64,000 nt of DNA from contig CAKMXJ010000039.1 of the NCBI GenBank assembly GCA_928724745.1, positions 62,001 to 126,000 of the forward strand. Reading direction: 5' to 3'. The number at the start of each line of letters is the position of its first letter. Position 1 is the first letter of the stretch. Under the pieces are notes generated by a model. The model was not told the origin of the DNA. It did not search any database and saw nothing but the letters and a program-made list of their open reading frames with translations. The DNA comes from Anthracocystis setariae. Taxonomy: Eukaryota > Basidiomycota > Ustilaginomycetes > Ustilaginales > Ustilaginaceae. Below are positions 49,380 through 61,229 of this stretch, piece after piece. A program made the translations under genes and the position numbers.

Positions 49380-49838
49380 ATGGCCACCGAACAGACCTAC
49401 ATCATGATCAAGCCCGATGGCGTGCAACGCGGCATCGTCGGCGAGATCATCAAGCGCTTCGAGAACAAAGGTTACAAGATCGCTGCTCTCAAAGCCGTCC
49501 ACGCGTCGGAAGAACATCTGGAGAAGCACTACGCCGATCTCAAGGGCAAGAAATTCTTCCCCGGTCTCATCAAGTACATGGCATCCGGCCCTGTCGTCTG
49601 CATCGTCTTCGAAGGCAAGGACGCCGTTCGCACCGGTCGCGTCCTCCTCGGCGCCACCAACCCGCTCGACTCCGCCCCAGGCACCATCCGTGGCGACTTC
49701 GCCATCGACGTAGGCCGCAACGTCTGCCACGGCTCCGACTCGGTCGAAAACGCTAAAAAGGAAATCCAACTCTGGTTCGGCGAACAAAACCCAACCATCC
49801 AATACACTCGTGCCGTCGACTCTTGGATCTACGAGTAA
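49380..49838 (+). CDS. NDK1: Nucleoside diphosphate kinase
   Basis: 152 residues, the standard family length, intronless. It transfers the terminal phosphate from ATP to other nucleoside diphosphates through a phosphohistidine. The catalytic His is residue 117 in R-N-V-C-H-G-S-D-S. Other signatures: [12 protein letters not shown] at the start, [14 protein letters not shown], and W-I-Y-E at the end. The frame is open further upstream, but the conserved protein begins at ATG 49380, and a mitochondrial leader is not apparent. Divergent from THOC3. Confidence 0.97.
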   Translation: MATEQTYIMIKPDGVQRGIVGEIIKRFENKGYKIAALKAVHASEEHLEKHYADLKGKKFFPGLIKYMASGPVVCIVFEGKDAVRTGRVLLGATNPLDSAPGTIRGDFAIDVGRNVCHGSDSVENAKKEIQLWFGEQNPTIQYTRAVDSWIYE

Positions 49839-50174
49839 ATTTCCCCCCCCCCTACCCCTTACCCAATCTACATAGCTCAATCATCTAGCCAATCCTCCCC
49901 CAAAGAAATCTAATCCAAAAGCCTAAACCCCCCATCCTTGGCAACTATCACGTCCGTGTCCCTCGCATTCCATCAACAAAACATCCGTCACCGCACACAA
50001 CACCCCACTCCTGAGACACCAAAGCAGATCCTCGCGCGTGCACAGCCGCCACCACATCCGACATGCGATCCAAGCACGTGTGGCAACATTCATATCGTGG
50101 TTTGTATGGCGTCGATCGATTCGTCGCATCACCTGATTTGCTTGGTGGTACAGTACAGTTTCGGTTCTTGATAT

Positions 50175-50182
50175 GCGCGCGC

Positions 50183-50221
<39 letters not shown>
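50175..50221. repeat. (GC)n/(GT)n microsatellite
   Basis: About five GC units pass into about 18 GT units, downstream of the Ndt80-like gene stop and the NDK gene. Alternating purine-pyrimidine of this length can adopt Z-DNA. Confidence 0.85.
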
Positions 50222-50223
<2 letters not shown>

Positions 50224-50286
50224 CACAGAGTAATGAAATGTGCAGCTGAAAGTGGCATGTGTGCCAAAACGAAAACGATAACGAGC

Positions 50287-53001
50287 CTAAATGATGCTCC
50301 TTATATCCATGACCTTGTTAGCTCTGTTCGCACACTGTTCGACGCTTGCATCCCCATGGCCTTCATCTGGCGTGACCCGGCTTGAATGCTTCAACATCGG
50401 CCTCCTATGCGCTAATGCCAAACGCGGGCTTCGTCGAGAGCTACTCTGCTCCACCACATCCTGCTCTCTGTCCTGTCTAGCACGAGCATGCCCATTCCGC
50501 ATCGCCGTGCGCTTTGATGAACCTTCAGAGGCTGAACGAGAACCAACATACTCTTGGTGCTGCTTGAGTGACGCCAATGGCGACGGCGCGTAATGCACCT
50601 TGGATCGTCCACGTACGGTAATCGGATGCGACGTCAGGCTGGCAACTTCCACCCCAGCCGAGGGGTTCAAAGGTCCAGTGCTCGCGAATCCAAGCAAAGT
50701 CAGCTTGAGCGCATAAAATTGCTGGCCCGCAGATCCTCTCTGACCGTTGTTCATCGTGGCAGACCGAATCTGGATGCGACGGAACGCGGCGACGTTGCCA
50801 GAGCGATTGGCCAACTGCTCATTGCAAGAAGCATCGTTCGTAATGTTGCCCCCACTGCAAAGCTCCACGGGCTTGACCGCCTCCCGAGGACCGCGCTCTC
50901 GAGCGGGGCCAAACTGGATCAAAGGTACCTGACCCTGCTTGCCCTTTTGCAGCTTCCCTTCGCTCGTGATGACATGAGCGCTCATGTGGACTGCAAAACG
51001 CTCGACGACAAAGGGGTCCCGACCAACTGCATGACACACCAAATCGCCTTGCACCTTGTCGTGCCGTTGACCTTGACCATCTTCGAGATGGAAGCAGACA
51101 TCGATCTTGAGATAGTTGCGACGGTAGCAAGCCCATTTGCCATCCACGACGCTGAAGCACTGGTGCGTGGTTGACTGCAACTTGCAGTAGACCTGCTCCT
51201 GCCTCTCGTCCTTGTCGTACCGGACAGTCAGGCCAACTGGCGACTTGGACTTGGCAAAGATCTCCCCTGTCGATCCCTCTTCGGGCAGCTTTGCCGGCAT
51301 GCTGTCGATTCCAGTACAATGTGACAGCCACGACACTTGAGAGTCAGACCGTGTCGACGTCGCAGCCGAGACACTGTCCTTGTCATCTTCGTCGCTATCG
51401 CTGCTCATGTCTGCAAGGGGCGACATTCCTCGAAGGACGGGCATCTTGTACAGGAACTCGTCAACACCGTTTCGAGCACCTTCTTGCGGATCCTTAGACG
51501 TGCCTGTAGGAGACGGCGACGAGCCTCCGGGAGAGAGAGCGGGCAATCCTCGAGGCACTTCGAGGACATGGCGGTGCGCGAGGCACAACTTGGGGAGGGA
51601 GTCATCGGGGGGCGTCGATGGCGAAGGCGTTCGAGAGGATGTGGCCAGCATGCTGATGGGAGATCGAGTGAAGGAGCCTTGGCCAAAGCTCGTGACATGG
51701 TTGGCACTGCCGCTTCGATGCAGCGCAAAGTCGGCCTCGGTCCAAGACGAAGAACTTCTGGAAGATGTGCGGTTCATTTCGAGATCCAGAAGCGAAGACG
51801 GAAAGGCCATAGGCTCCATGAAGATTCCGAGCGCGTTGTCAGGGACAGCCCCGTGTGAAGACGGAAGCTGGTTCAACTGGGCAATCTCCTTGTGCGCTTT
51901 GGACATTTGGCTCAAAGAAGCACGGTGACTCGTACCGAGAGATGAGTGGTCTAGATTGAAAGGAGTGGTGGGACAAGTGCGACTGACACCGCCACTCGAA
52001 GCGAAGACGTCCTCATGAGACCGTGCGGTCGAAGTGGTTCGCACCGAGCTGGTGGGAGTCCAAGGAGCGCTGATGAGGGGGAGTCGGAGGAAAGGTCATG
52101 TCAGTTGAGCCTACCCACATATCGTCGCAAGTTCAGTTCCGACCTGGACCACTTACTGCGAAGGGGACCACGGGTAAGATTCACTCGTACATCGAGAAGA
52201 AGCTGGAGACGAGGAGGGAGGGTTGCGGCAGTAGTCCAGCGATCTCCGCTTTGGAGTCGAAAGGGAGTACGGCTTGCTTTTGCAGTCGCTACCTTGGCGA
52301 GCGGAAGAGAAGCTGCGAGACAGAGACGTGCGAACGGGACCGATCTGACCCTCCGAACTGTGACCGAGTACGGGCGGCAATCTGGGTCGATCCGCGAAAT
52401 CTAGAGTCAAAGCCCGTGGCTTGAATGGCGGTAGCATCTTGCTCGAGACGGGCAACTGTGTCTCGCTCTGCATCTTTGTGGTCCTGACATCTCCCAGAGC
52501 GTAACCATGAGAGCCATGCCAATCATCAGAAGACATGATGTTTTGCGAAGTTGGGTCCAGGGTTGAACTGTGAGAAGGACGAGTCGGTGCAGAGATGGAG
52601 GCTGTCCTGCAAAGTTTCCGAGCCCGTCGAGTGGACAGCGTTGGCGATTCACGCCAGACGTCGTTTCTGTATAGGTAGAGATGGTCGGAAATGGAGTGAT
52701 GGCTCAGTGACGGTGAGGTCCATACGCTACCTGCGGAGGCTGTGGTCGATGGAAGAGAGAATGGAAGCTCCAGGTTGCTCGAACGAGAGTGTGGAGCGAG
52801 GGAGGAAGGTGGGGCTGTACAGCTTAGAGGTGCTTGTGCAAGGGTAGGGATTGGGTGGTGTCGTGGGGAGTGTGACTGTCGAGAGGATGGAGAGAATCCC
52901 TTTGCGGTGATGGATGGCGACGAAGATGGAAGGGGGGACGAGGATGCACCGCCCAAAGGCTTCTCCTTATAAGCCGAGCCGAAGATGGACATGGCAGACA
53001 T
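50287..53001 (-). CDS. Ndt80/Vib-1 (PhoG) family transcription factor, one intron
   Basis: Exons 53001-52157 and 52069-50287 join in frame to 875 residues; the 87-bp intron has donor GTAAGT and acceptor CATCAG. The Ndt80/PhoG DNA-binding domain lies around residues 545-770. Visible blocks: W-A-C-Y-R-R-N-Y-L-K-I-D-V; V-E-R-F-A-V-H-M-S-A; V-P-L-I-Q-F-G-P-A-R-E-R-G; F-R-R-I-Q-I-R-S-A-T-M-N-N-G-Q-R; F-Y-A-L-K-L-T-L; and P-I-T-V-R-G-R-S-K-V-H-Y. Family members bind MSE-type sites and control meiosis (Ndt80) or nutrient responses and heterokaryon incompatibility (Vib-1/XprG). The N-terminal half is Ser/Pro-rich and disordered; the C-terminus is basic. ATG 53001 is chosen; 52992 is an alternative. 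The long upstream region suggests complex regulation. Confidence 0.88.
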
Positions 53002-56000
53002 GCGAGGCTGTGTCAGCACTGTGAGGCAAATGTTTCGACCCAACGCCTAGTGAATTGAGAAAGGCAAGCGGAGGGTCAAATTCGAGCAGTCCGGCAGGGC
53101 CGTTCGGAAAGCTTGGTTCCACTCTTTCAAGTAGAACGGATGCAGTCCGACGTCTCGAGATTCTCTATCTCACACCTCTCGGGTGCCTCCGTCGGCGCCA
53201 CTTGAAAGAACCAAAACCGAGATGGCTGGAACCCGAGGAGTCGCTCGGATCGGACTTGACTTGACTTGACTGGTCTCCAAGTGGTTCGGAAAGGTATGTA
53301 CGGGATCACTAAGAGTGTAGCACGGGGCACGGACACGAACGTGTGCGTGTGCGTGAGCAATGACACTGACACGGATATTGATAGTGACACAAAGTTCTGA
53401 CGTGCGAGGACGAGCAAGAGAGGAAGAGCGAGAACGAGAGAGAGAGAGAGAGAGACAGAGAGGTCAATGTCATCCGAAGAATGCGGCAACAAATCAGACA
53501 GCGGAATCAAAAGTATCCGCGATGCGCAAATTGAAAGGTTGAGTTCGGGAGGAAAACAGTGAGGTGGCGCAGGTGGCAAGGAAGAAGGGTGCAGCAAGTC
53601 AGCGGGATCGTTACGGCAGAATAGCAGCCGAGAATGACCTTATCTCCGACTAGTTCGAAGTGGATCAGTCACGTCTGCTCCGACCCTAGCAGATGAACTG
53701 CATGAATTACATGTGTACCGTCTCGTCCAGCTCCAGCTTGAAGCGTTGGCATCACGTTCGAGGTCAAATCGACACACCTTCCTTCGGACCTGAAGCAATG
53801 GTTGCCAAGCGCAGCCACAATCACAAGATCGAGGAGGACGTGGAACGATGCAGCTGCAGCTGCAGCGACAGCAACAGCAACAGCCTATCCGGCAGATGTC
53901 AAAAAGCTACTCATCAGACCGTTGTTGTCGATGCAGGGCCCAGACGCGATACTCGGGAGACAATTTCTAGCCGAGTCGAGACCAGCGCGTATCGAGGTCA
54001 TGCGTAGAAGTGCAGAAAGTGCAGAGGTGCACGTATGGATGGATGTATGCTTTCTCTGCAAGCTTCGAGCGCAGTGTAGCAAGGACAGGCCCGACGGGAT
54101 GGCACGGAAATTCGCGTGGGGCAGGCAGCAAGGCAGTACCACAAAAGTTGCGCGTGCCAATACCCTCATCCTGTCGGGACAACGCCGACCGTGCTCTATG
54201 CTTCCTCCGAGACGAGAGAAGGGCGACCGAGGGCAGAAGAAGCCATGCGCTTGTTTGCTTCCACGACGAACGACAAGAAAGAGAAAAGAAAAGAAAAAGT
54301 AAAAAAACTCACCAGGAGAGGTCGAAGGTTTGAGAAGATTTCCAAGAGGTCGTCTCTGTGGCTTGCCAAAGGATGTGGATGTCAAGGCCAAACTCCCAGA
54401 AGCTAGGATATCAGGATTGAGTGTCCGCAAAGTTGGCCGTGAGAAGCAAATGTGTCTCGAGCACACTGCCTTCGCTGCTGGGCAAACTGGGCAACTCAAA
54501 GGGTCCCTGTGAGAGATTCCGAGGGAAGCAAAGCCAAGATGCCTAAAGTAGGACGCAAACTCAGGCTTAAGCTTGAGCTGCTTCCGGTCCAGCTTGGCGG
54601 TTTGACTTCGTGAGAAAGGAGAAAGTTATAACGGGAGAAATGCCCCTCTTTCGTCCGCTCTGATCTGATCTGATCTGAAGTGCTGACTGAGACCTCGCCG
54701 GTGCCCTGACTTTACCACAAAAAAGGGCACGATTCGGCAGATCCGAAGGATCTTCGGCAAATAAATGCGCGACTCCGCGGTTTGGGCTTCCTGTGTGTAG
54801 AGTGCGGGTAGAGTGTGTAGAAAGGCACGAGCAACCTTGATTTCGACGCTTGTTTCCTCCCAACACTTTTGTCAATAGGTGGAAGGTGAATGGTGAAAAT
54901 AGGGTTCGAGCACTTTTTCGATCGATCGCAATCCGAGTCAAGTCGTGAGATAGGCCAAACACGGGCTAGGAAGAAGGGGTGCACTATGTCGTTTGTGGCC
55001 AATCCAGAAGCTCAGCTCAGCTCTGCAGGGCAGGCAAGAGAAAGGTACAAGCTTGAGGAAGCAAGGTCGACTTTGGCTTTCTGCTTTTCCTAGCCTTTGG
55101 CGCCAAAAGAAGAGTCGGAAGACAGCCGAAAAGAAAAGGTTCCGATGCTCGTTGAAATGGACCCCTTTGCGCCAATTTCCACGCCTGCCAGGCTGGCCGG
55201 AGGGACCGAGAAGGAAAGAGAGCAGCCTCGATCTGGGCTTTGGCGAACAACTGAGAGAAGAGGCGAATACGACGCTACGCTGACGTACAGTGCAGCACAG
55301 CACAGGCGCCCAAAGGATTCCGTTACCGAGCACCAAGGAAGATCGGTATACTTCTGTGGACGTGAACGGCTTAGCCAGACAGACCCCCAGTCTGATCTGG
55401 TCAGCGTGCTGCGCTGTAATGGAACTTTTTTTTTTTTTTTTTTTTTTTTTTGACGATTTCGGGGAGGGGGTTTCTTTTTTTTCGACGCGACGGATGGCTA
55501 CACAGAGAGCAAAGACAGAGAGGCTGTGCCGAAATTCCGTGTCTGCTGTGCTGTACTGGATCCAAAGGCTGTGGGACGTCTGTCTCTTTCGAACTAGATA
55601 AACTCTGACAACGATCAAACAGAGTGGCGAGGAAAGCTGAACTGGTCGCCAGCCAATGCTTCCGAAAGCACAACGACGATTTCGAGGTGCAAAGTGTTCT
55701 TGTTCTGATTTTACGAGCAGCAAGCTCCAAAGAGACGTCCGTAGCCCGCGGCAACACCAGCGACAATGACCGGTGAATGCGGTCGCTGCAAATCAGTTTG
55801 GAGACGGCTGCACACCAAACTAGAACTCGATGGCCCGAGACCTGTACGGCAACTGCTGGGTCTCACCAAGCGAGGAAAGACAAAGACACCAACTTTGCGC
55901 AAGGGTCCAACCGAGCACGGCCAACGACGTCAGATCAACCGAGAGGCTTGCTGCGAAATTATATCCTGACGTAAGCTCGAAAGCCTGCTCGTGCGCGATC

Positions 56001-58166
56001 GCTGTAGCGCGACTTGGAGAAAACCTTGTCTATCCGCGAGCGTCCCTTTGGTCAAGACAGAGCCTTCGTTGCAAGAGATTGGTGATGGCGATCTTCTTCT
56101 TCTTCTTCTCCTCCTTCTTGATTGATTGGGTTAAAGCGAAGCAAGTCGTTCTCAAACTTTGCTTATCTCCGGTTGCAAGGATGGCTGTTGAAGATGTGCG
56201 TGGCGCTACGGCTATTGCTCGCCAGCCACGAACTGAACGGGGGATAGGCGGGAGTAATCGTAAACACCGGTTGGTTCCAAGCCGAGTGTACAAGAGATAC
56301 CGGTGTGGTCTCCACAAAATGGGTCGAGTCGAAACGAGAAAGTTGCGCCACCCTCAAACGCTTCTGCCAGAACGCAAAGGCGCGGCGTTTGAGGTCAATC
56401 AATTCCAAGCCCCCCCTGTCTTCCTCGAGATCGTCGATACTTTGCCAAAGGCCTCCTTGCGCATGCATGCGACGGTCAGACCGTGTTGGAGGGGAAGTTA
56501 CCCGAAGGTGTTGTACCGATGACCCTGACCGACGCCAACACAATGCTCAAGGTTCGCGCGGCTCGACTACGGGCTTCTTGGGTACACTCGACCCGTTTTT
56601 CCCAAGGACGACGTTGTTGGAGCTTGCTTCGTCGCTTAGGTACGATCAACGTTGGCACCGAAGAAGGACGGAGAGTTGCACCGGCTCTGGCTTGAGACGT
56701 TGACTGGGAAAAGAATGGCCGGAAGGAGTTTCTCGCGGACCAATGTTCGCCGGGGGGGGAAAGGACTCGATCGATAGATGAGTGACAGATGACCAAGTGG
56801 TTCCCAAATCTAGCTAGCTTTAAGGGGCAGCTACATGCAGTCCAGCGTGGGAAGCCAGATGCAATGAGATCGTTGGGGGGATTCTGGCCAACGGACAGCG
56901 GGCATACAGACAGTTTGATGCCGAAAAGTATGCCAGATTTTCGTTGGTTCTCTTGCCTCTGTGGCATATTGGCGACATTCCGTTCACATGGACAAGCGGG
57001 TAACTTGGCACGGTAGGCTCTGCTGGATTGCGTTTGCTTGTCTCGATCTCGCTCGCCGTGCGCTTTGCTTTGGATTCCGCCAGGTATCATGCTCGAGTTT
57101 GGTGCAGAGGCATCGTCAACCGTAGACGTTTTTGAAAGCTCGATACCTGTCCTGTGTTCTGGAAGGCACCAAACTAGGATCAGAAGAGATTGTCGACCGG
57201 ATCACTCCTTGCTTGAAGCCACTCAAAACTTTCGGTACGCAGTGGCAAGTTGAGCATACGATCGGGAAACCCTAATCCACCAATCTGACGGTCGCTGTCA
57301 GGATCAGCCAGGTGACACCTGCTGGAATGGAGCGCATCTGGGCGATGTCTTGTGGTCAGAGACGACGTGACGTTGCTGCGCCTTCGATCCCTTCTCTCCC
57401 TGTCTTTTGGCGATGGTCAACGCTTGTGAGACGAGACGTTCTTCCAACATCTTGCTGAAGGCTAATCTTGAAGAGCGTCTCGTGTGGAAGTGAGCAAGAG
57501 TCTTACCCTATTCCGCGCCATGTCATGCAGAGAGATTCTGTTTGCTGCCAACCGCAAACCTCGAGCTAATTCCTTACGGAAGAACCAGACAAGCTCAGCG
57601 TAACGAGACCGCTGTGATGGACGCATTCCTCCTCCAGTGCCGACTCCATGTTGTCGGTCGACAACACCCGAATGCGGGGTCCAACTTTTCGGAAGATAAC
57701 CTCGACGTTTAACGCTAAAATAGGACCCTATCCACACAACCGGGTGGGTCACTTGTCAGATCGCTGATCAATCTCCGTCGCGCATCGGAGCGAAAATTGT
57801 TTGCTCAAGTTACCACCGCAGCCCACCTCGATGCAGATAAACTCGTCAAGCATCAACCCACATGCTCCTAGGTTCGGATCCGGTCGCTCGGTACAAATCG
57901 AACCGGCCAGTTATCTTCTCCTTGCGCCAACGCTATTGCTGCATACCTTGCCGATGACATGTCGCAGCCGATGATTTCACCGATCTACATCTTCATCACT
58001 GTGACTTTCGAAGGAGACGATCGAACTCGGCCTCAGCCGATCCTTCCTTGAGTTCACGACACTGGATCGGCCACAGAATCACACAACCACGCTAGGATAC
58101 GAAGAACAGTGGTGGCAATGACGAGTCTAATATACAGGGTATCCAAACGTATCCATAGCGCCTGGC
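53002..58166. other. 5.2-kb region upstream of the Ndt80-like gene
   Basis: The region lies between the 5' end of the Ndt80-like gene and the 3' end of the AOX gene. Open frames up to 261 codons occur, but they overlap, change strand, include poly-T-encoded Phe or Lys runs, and show no domain. Simple repeats: GA at 53437-53461, CAG/GCA words at 53849-53883, poly-T at 55426-55451. I infer a long regulatory region or 5' UTR, possibly with non-coding transcripts. Confidence 0.5.
55426..55451 (+). repeat. Poly-T tract
   Basis: About 26 consecutive T inside the long upstream region; a second T-run follows at about 55475. Confidence 0.8.
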
Positions 58167-59426
58167 TTAGGCGGTCTTTTCAGCAGCCGAAGCGGCACTC
58201 TGTCCATCCTTGAAATCCTTTCCTTTGGCCCATTCGAGCGCCTCGTCTCGCTCCAATCCATAGGTCTCTGCGCGCATCTTTGCTGGTGGCTCCCTCAATG
58301 CGAATGGGTTTGGGTCGGTGGCCTCGAGCGAGGCAAAGGTATGGTTGATGTGACGGTGGGTTGCTTCGTCCGCCCTGACAGCCCTGATGACGTCGACCAG
58401 CATGGCTTCATCTCCCAGCTGCCAGTACTGCTTTGCGATTTCGGGCGCTGGCACATTCTCCCACTCGGGCAATCTTCCCTGCTTGAGGTCTTCGAGGATG
58501 AACGAGTAAGTCAAGACTGCCTCTTCCTCGAGCACACCCACGAAGCGGTGGGCAACGCGCGGCGCCATGAGGTAGAAAATGAAGAAGAAGTTGTAGAACA
58601 CGCCTTGTGCGAGCAGTGCAAAGGTGCGTGCGATCCAACCAGGCTTGGCAAGTTCCATAAAGGTCAGAAGATGCATACGCTCGTTCTCGGCGTCTTCGAG
58701 CATGGTATGGATCCAGCCCTTGTCGCGTTTCATGAGACGCAGGCTCTGGAGGTGGCGGCACGTGGCAGCCACCATTCCTGGCACACCGGCGACGGTTTCG
58801 AGGAAGATGATTCGGTTGAGCCAGCCGTCGGGACCAAAGCAGAGTCCCTTCTGACGCATTTCCTGCAGCGTCATTGCGCCCTCGAGCTCGGTCAAGTCCG
58901 CTTTGGTGTGATTGACGACGGTATCGGAAGAACCGTGCTCTTTGCGCTCGTTCATCTTATCGATTTGTTTGGCGAGATGCGAGGGGAGTTCGACGGTCTT
59001 TTCCACATCCTGTTTGAGCGGGGGAAACTTGACTCCGTTGTGATCCGGGTAGCGGGTGGCGAGGTCGAAGATGGTTCGTGCAGCGGTGCACATGGCTCTA
59101 GCCACTTTGTCGCCGAAGGTCTTGCTTTGGCGATGGACGACTTTGACCGAGTCGAGGTCGTGCTCCGAGTAGATGGGGTGGAAGAGGAGGTAGGAGCCGT
59201 CGGGATGTTTGAGACCGGGAGAGCCCTCTCGGTCCTTTGCTTGGACGGGTTTGCGTGCTGGCGCCGAAACCTGCGACGCGGCCAACGAGCTGGATGCAAA
59301 CCCGCGGGATGGGGCTGCAGTCCAACGAGATGAACCTGCAAAAGCCATGGGCTGGCTTCTGGCCATGACTGACAGCATAGTGATGCTCGTCGGCCTAGCG
59401 TAGATGAGAGGTGCACCCACCATCAT
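58167..59426 (-). CDS. AOX1: Mitochondrial alternative oxidase
   Basis: 419 residues, intronless. A di-iron ubiquinol oxidase on the matrix face of the inner membrane; it bypasses complexes III and IV and is insensitive to cyanide and antimycin. The four iron-ligand motifs are present: L-E-T-V-A-G-V-P-G-M, L-E-D-A-E-N-E-R-M-H, L-E-E-E-A-V-L-T-Y-S and R-A-D-E-A-T-H-R-H-I-N-H. The N-terminal ~60 residues are Arg/Ser/Ala-rich without acidic residues, a typical presequence. The gene starts with two consecutive ATGs (59426 and 59423). The frame stays open further upstream through a His-rich stretch encoded by GGT/GTG repeats, but that lacks an ATG in suitable context. No regulatory site is evident in the sequence. 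Confidence 0.95.
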   Translation of the reverse strand: MMVGAPLIYARPTSITMLSVMARSQPMAFAGSSRWTAAPSRGFASSSLAASQVSAPARKPVQAKDREGSPGLKHPDGSYLLFHPIYSEHDLDSVKVVHRQSKTFGDKVARAMCTAARTIFDLATRYPDHNGVKFPPLKQDVEKTVELPSHLAKQIDKMNERKEHGSSDTVVNHTKADLTELEGAMTLQEMRQKGLCFGPDGWLNRIIFLETVAGVPGMVAATCRHLQSLRLMKRDKGWIHTMLEDAENERMHLLTFMELAKPGWIARTFALLAQGVFYNFFFIFYLMAPRVAHRFVGVLEEEAVLTYSFILEDLKQGRLPEWENVPAPEIAKQYWQLGDEAMLVDVIRAVRADEATHRHINHTFASLEATDPNPFALREPPAKMRAETYGLERDEALEWAKGKDFKDGQSAASAAEKTA

Positions 59427-59799
59427 GCGGTGAAGCTTGAGTGAGGTTGAGTAGAAGTGTTGGTGGTGGTGGTGGTCGTGGTAGTGGTGGTGTTGTGGTC
59501 GTAAGCGATGGCTTGTATGTTGGGTTGTGCTGTTGTTGTCAGCTTGGTACACTGGGAGAGGAAGAGGAGGAGGGTGGTTGAGTAGATATACCTTGCAATC
59601 TGTGCAAGGATCGGTGAGGGTCGGACCGCCTTGCTCGCTGAGTCGGAAGAGGAGCACAAGCCAGCCAGCTGCATGAAGTCAGAACCAACAAGTGGCGGCA
59701 TACTGTAAGTGCAGTGCGGTGTTACAAATTTCGCAGCGCGCCACTTTGACCGACCCTGACCGAACCGACTTGTTTAGACCCTGCATCATGTCATTTGTC

Positions 59800-59827
59800 T
59801 TTTTTTTTTTTTTTTTTTTTTTTTTTT
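59800..59827 (+). repeat. Poly-T tract
   Basis: About 28 consecutive T in the AOX upstream region. Confidence 0.85.
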
Positions 59828-60812
59828 GTTGATTCCCGTTGGAAAATAGAGTTTTGCGGAACTGACAGGATTGCACTTGTTTCGATTCGATCTGGCCTGT
59901 TGCAAGGGTGGCCGTCCTCTAGAAGATCTGAGCGAGCGAATCATTCTCATGATCAGGCTCGAGGGATTCGAGTCATTTGCAAGACTGGGAAGGTTGAGGG
60001 TGAGCAGGAGGGTGCGCCGTTTGATGCCGAGGTTTCGGATCGGAGTCGGCTACTTTTTTGTTTTCCTCTTCTTCTCCCTTCCGATCTGTGCTTGACAAAG
60101 AATGTGTGGTCATACGACTCACTCCCTCTCGCGCGTATGTTGTACGCTGTGGCTCCTTCGCAGCCTTCAGGTGCGGAATGTAGCGAGATTGACACGAACT
60201 TGTTACGATTCCCTTGCTTGGCGGCGAGGAGAGTCTGACGTCGAGCCAGACGCGTGGGTGTTGGTGGGTCTTCCGGGTAATTTTCGTCTTCGGAGTGTTT
60301 CGGATGCGCGACCAAGCCGCGTCAAACTGTGCGCTTTCTGCAACAAGCAGCGAGTTGTTTGGTTGGATATCGTCATCCACACATTATTTCTTAGATTGCT
60401 TTTCTTATTCCAGCCCGCTCCCGCATTTGATCGGTGGGTTGATTGGTTAAATGTGGTAAGGACCCAGCCGAATCTACCCATACGACCACTACTACTACTC
60501 TGGAGTGTTTTATGCAGAGAGGAAATGCAAAGTGAGCAAATGAATGAGCACTTAAATAATGGCGTCAATATCTTGTGGCTGTCAATTCTCACTCAATCGG
60601 CGATCCAACTCTCCCGATTCCCCTCACAAATCGAACTCAAGTTAACCTCGATCCCCAGAGGTTGCGTTCTGCTTGCTTGACGTTTTCACAACCACACTTG
60701 TACCCCAAACACACAATCCGTCATCATGGTAAGAATGGAAATGGTACAAGAGCAATCAACATTGAGACAAGGTGTGCGATTTGAATGCTATATAGAATTT
60801 TGGGAGTGTGTA

Positions 60813-60814
<2 letters not shown>

Positions 60815-60848
<34 letters not shown>
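60815..60848. repeat. (GT)n microsatellite
   Basis: About 17 GT units just downstream of the eL34 stop codon. Confidence 0.85.
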
Positions 60849-60850
<2 letters not shown>

Positions 60851-60887
60851 CGTTCACACAAAATGCAAGCCATGCGAATGGAGGAGT

Positions 60888-61229
60888 TTACTTCTGGGCC
60901 TTAGCCTGAGCCTTGAGCACGTTCTTGACGATCTTGGCCTCCTCGACAAGGAAAGCGCGGATGATCCTGGTACGAACACAGCCGGAGCATCGCGAACCAC
61001 CGTAGGCACGCGACACGGTCTTCTGACGCTTCGAGATGGTACCGTACTCGCGAGGTCGGTGTGCCTTGATACCGGAAAGGTCGGTGTGGCAGTCACCGCA
61101 CTTGGGCACAGTGCCTCGCTTCTTGATGTGAAGGTAACGAAGGTGTCCACCAGGCGTCTTGATCACCTGTCGGCGAGCCGACTTGGTGTTGTAAGGGTTG
61201 CGCTTGCGCAGAGTCACACGCTCAGCCAT
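60888..61229 (-). CDS. RPL34: Cytosolic ribosomal protein eL34
   Basis: 113 residues, matching the family. Features: M-A-E-R-V-T-L-R-K-R-N-P-Y-N-T-K-S at the start, K-T-P-G-G-H-L-R-Y-L-H-I-K-K, two Cys pairs (C-G-D-C and C-S-G-C), R-P-R-E-Y, A-Y-G-G-S-R-C and the basic helix I-I-R-A-F-L-V-E-E. eL34 is a zinc-binding protein of the 60S subunit. The coding region is uninterrupted here, although genes of this family are often split in other fungi. A GA repeat lies in the 5' flank at about 61241-61260; a pyrimidine-rich leader (CT on the coding strand) is usual for ribosomal protein genes. Confidence 0.96.
   Translation of the reverse strand: MAERVTLRKRNPYNTKSARRQVIKTPGGHLRYLHIKKRGTVPKCGDCHTDLSGIKAHRPREYGTISKRQKTVSRAYGGSRCSGCVRTRIIRAFLVEEAKIVKNVLKAQAKAQK

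Larger units (their letters stand above)
59427..60887. other. Intergenic between AOX and eL34 genes
   Basis: 1.46 kb containing the AOX upstream region (minus strand) and the eL34 3' flank. Holds poly-T at 59800-59827 and a GT repeat at 60815-60848. Overlapping open frames up to 192 codons have no recognised domains. Confidence 0.5.

Noticed and set aside
55830..56522. 230-codon plus-strand frame between NDT80-like and AOX genes
   Set aside because: Contains a Phe run from a TTC repeat, no domain, and overlaps other frames of similar quality on both strands.
58341..59333. 330-codon plus-strand frame opposite alternative oxidase
   Set aside because: Antisense shadow; the minus strand carries all four AOX iron-ligand motifs.
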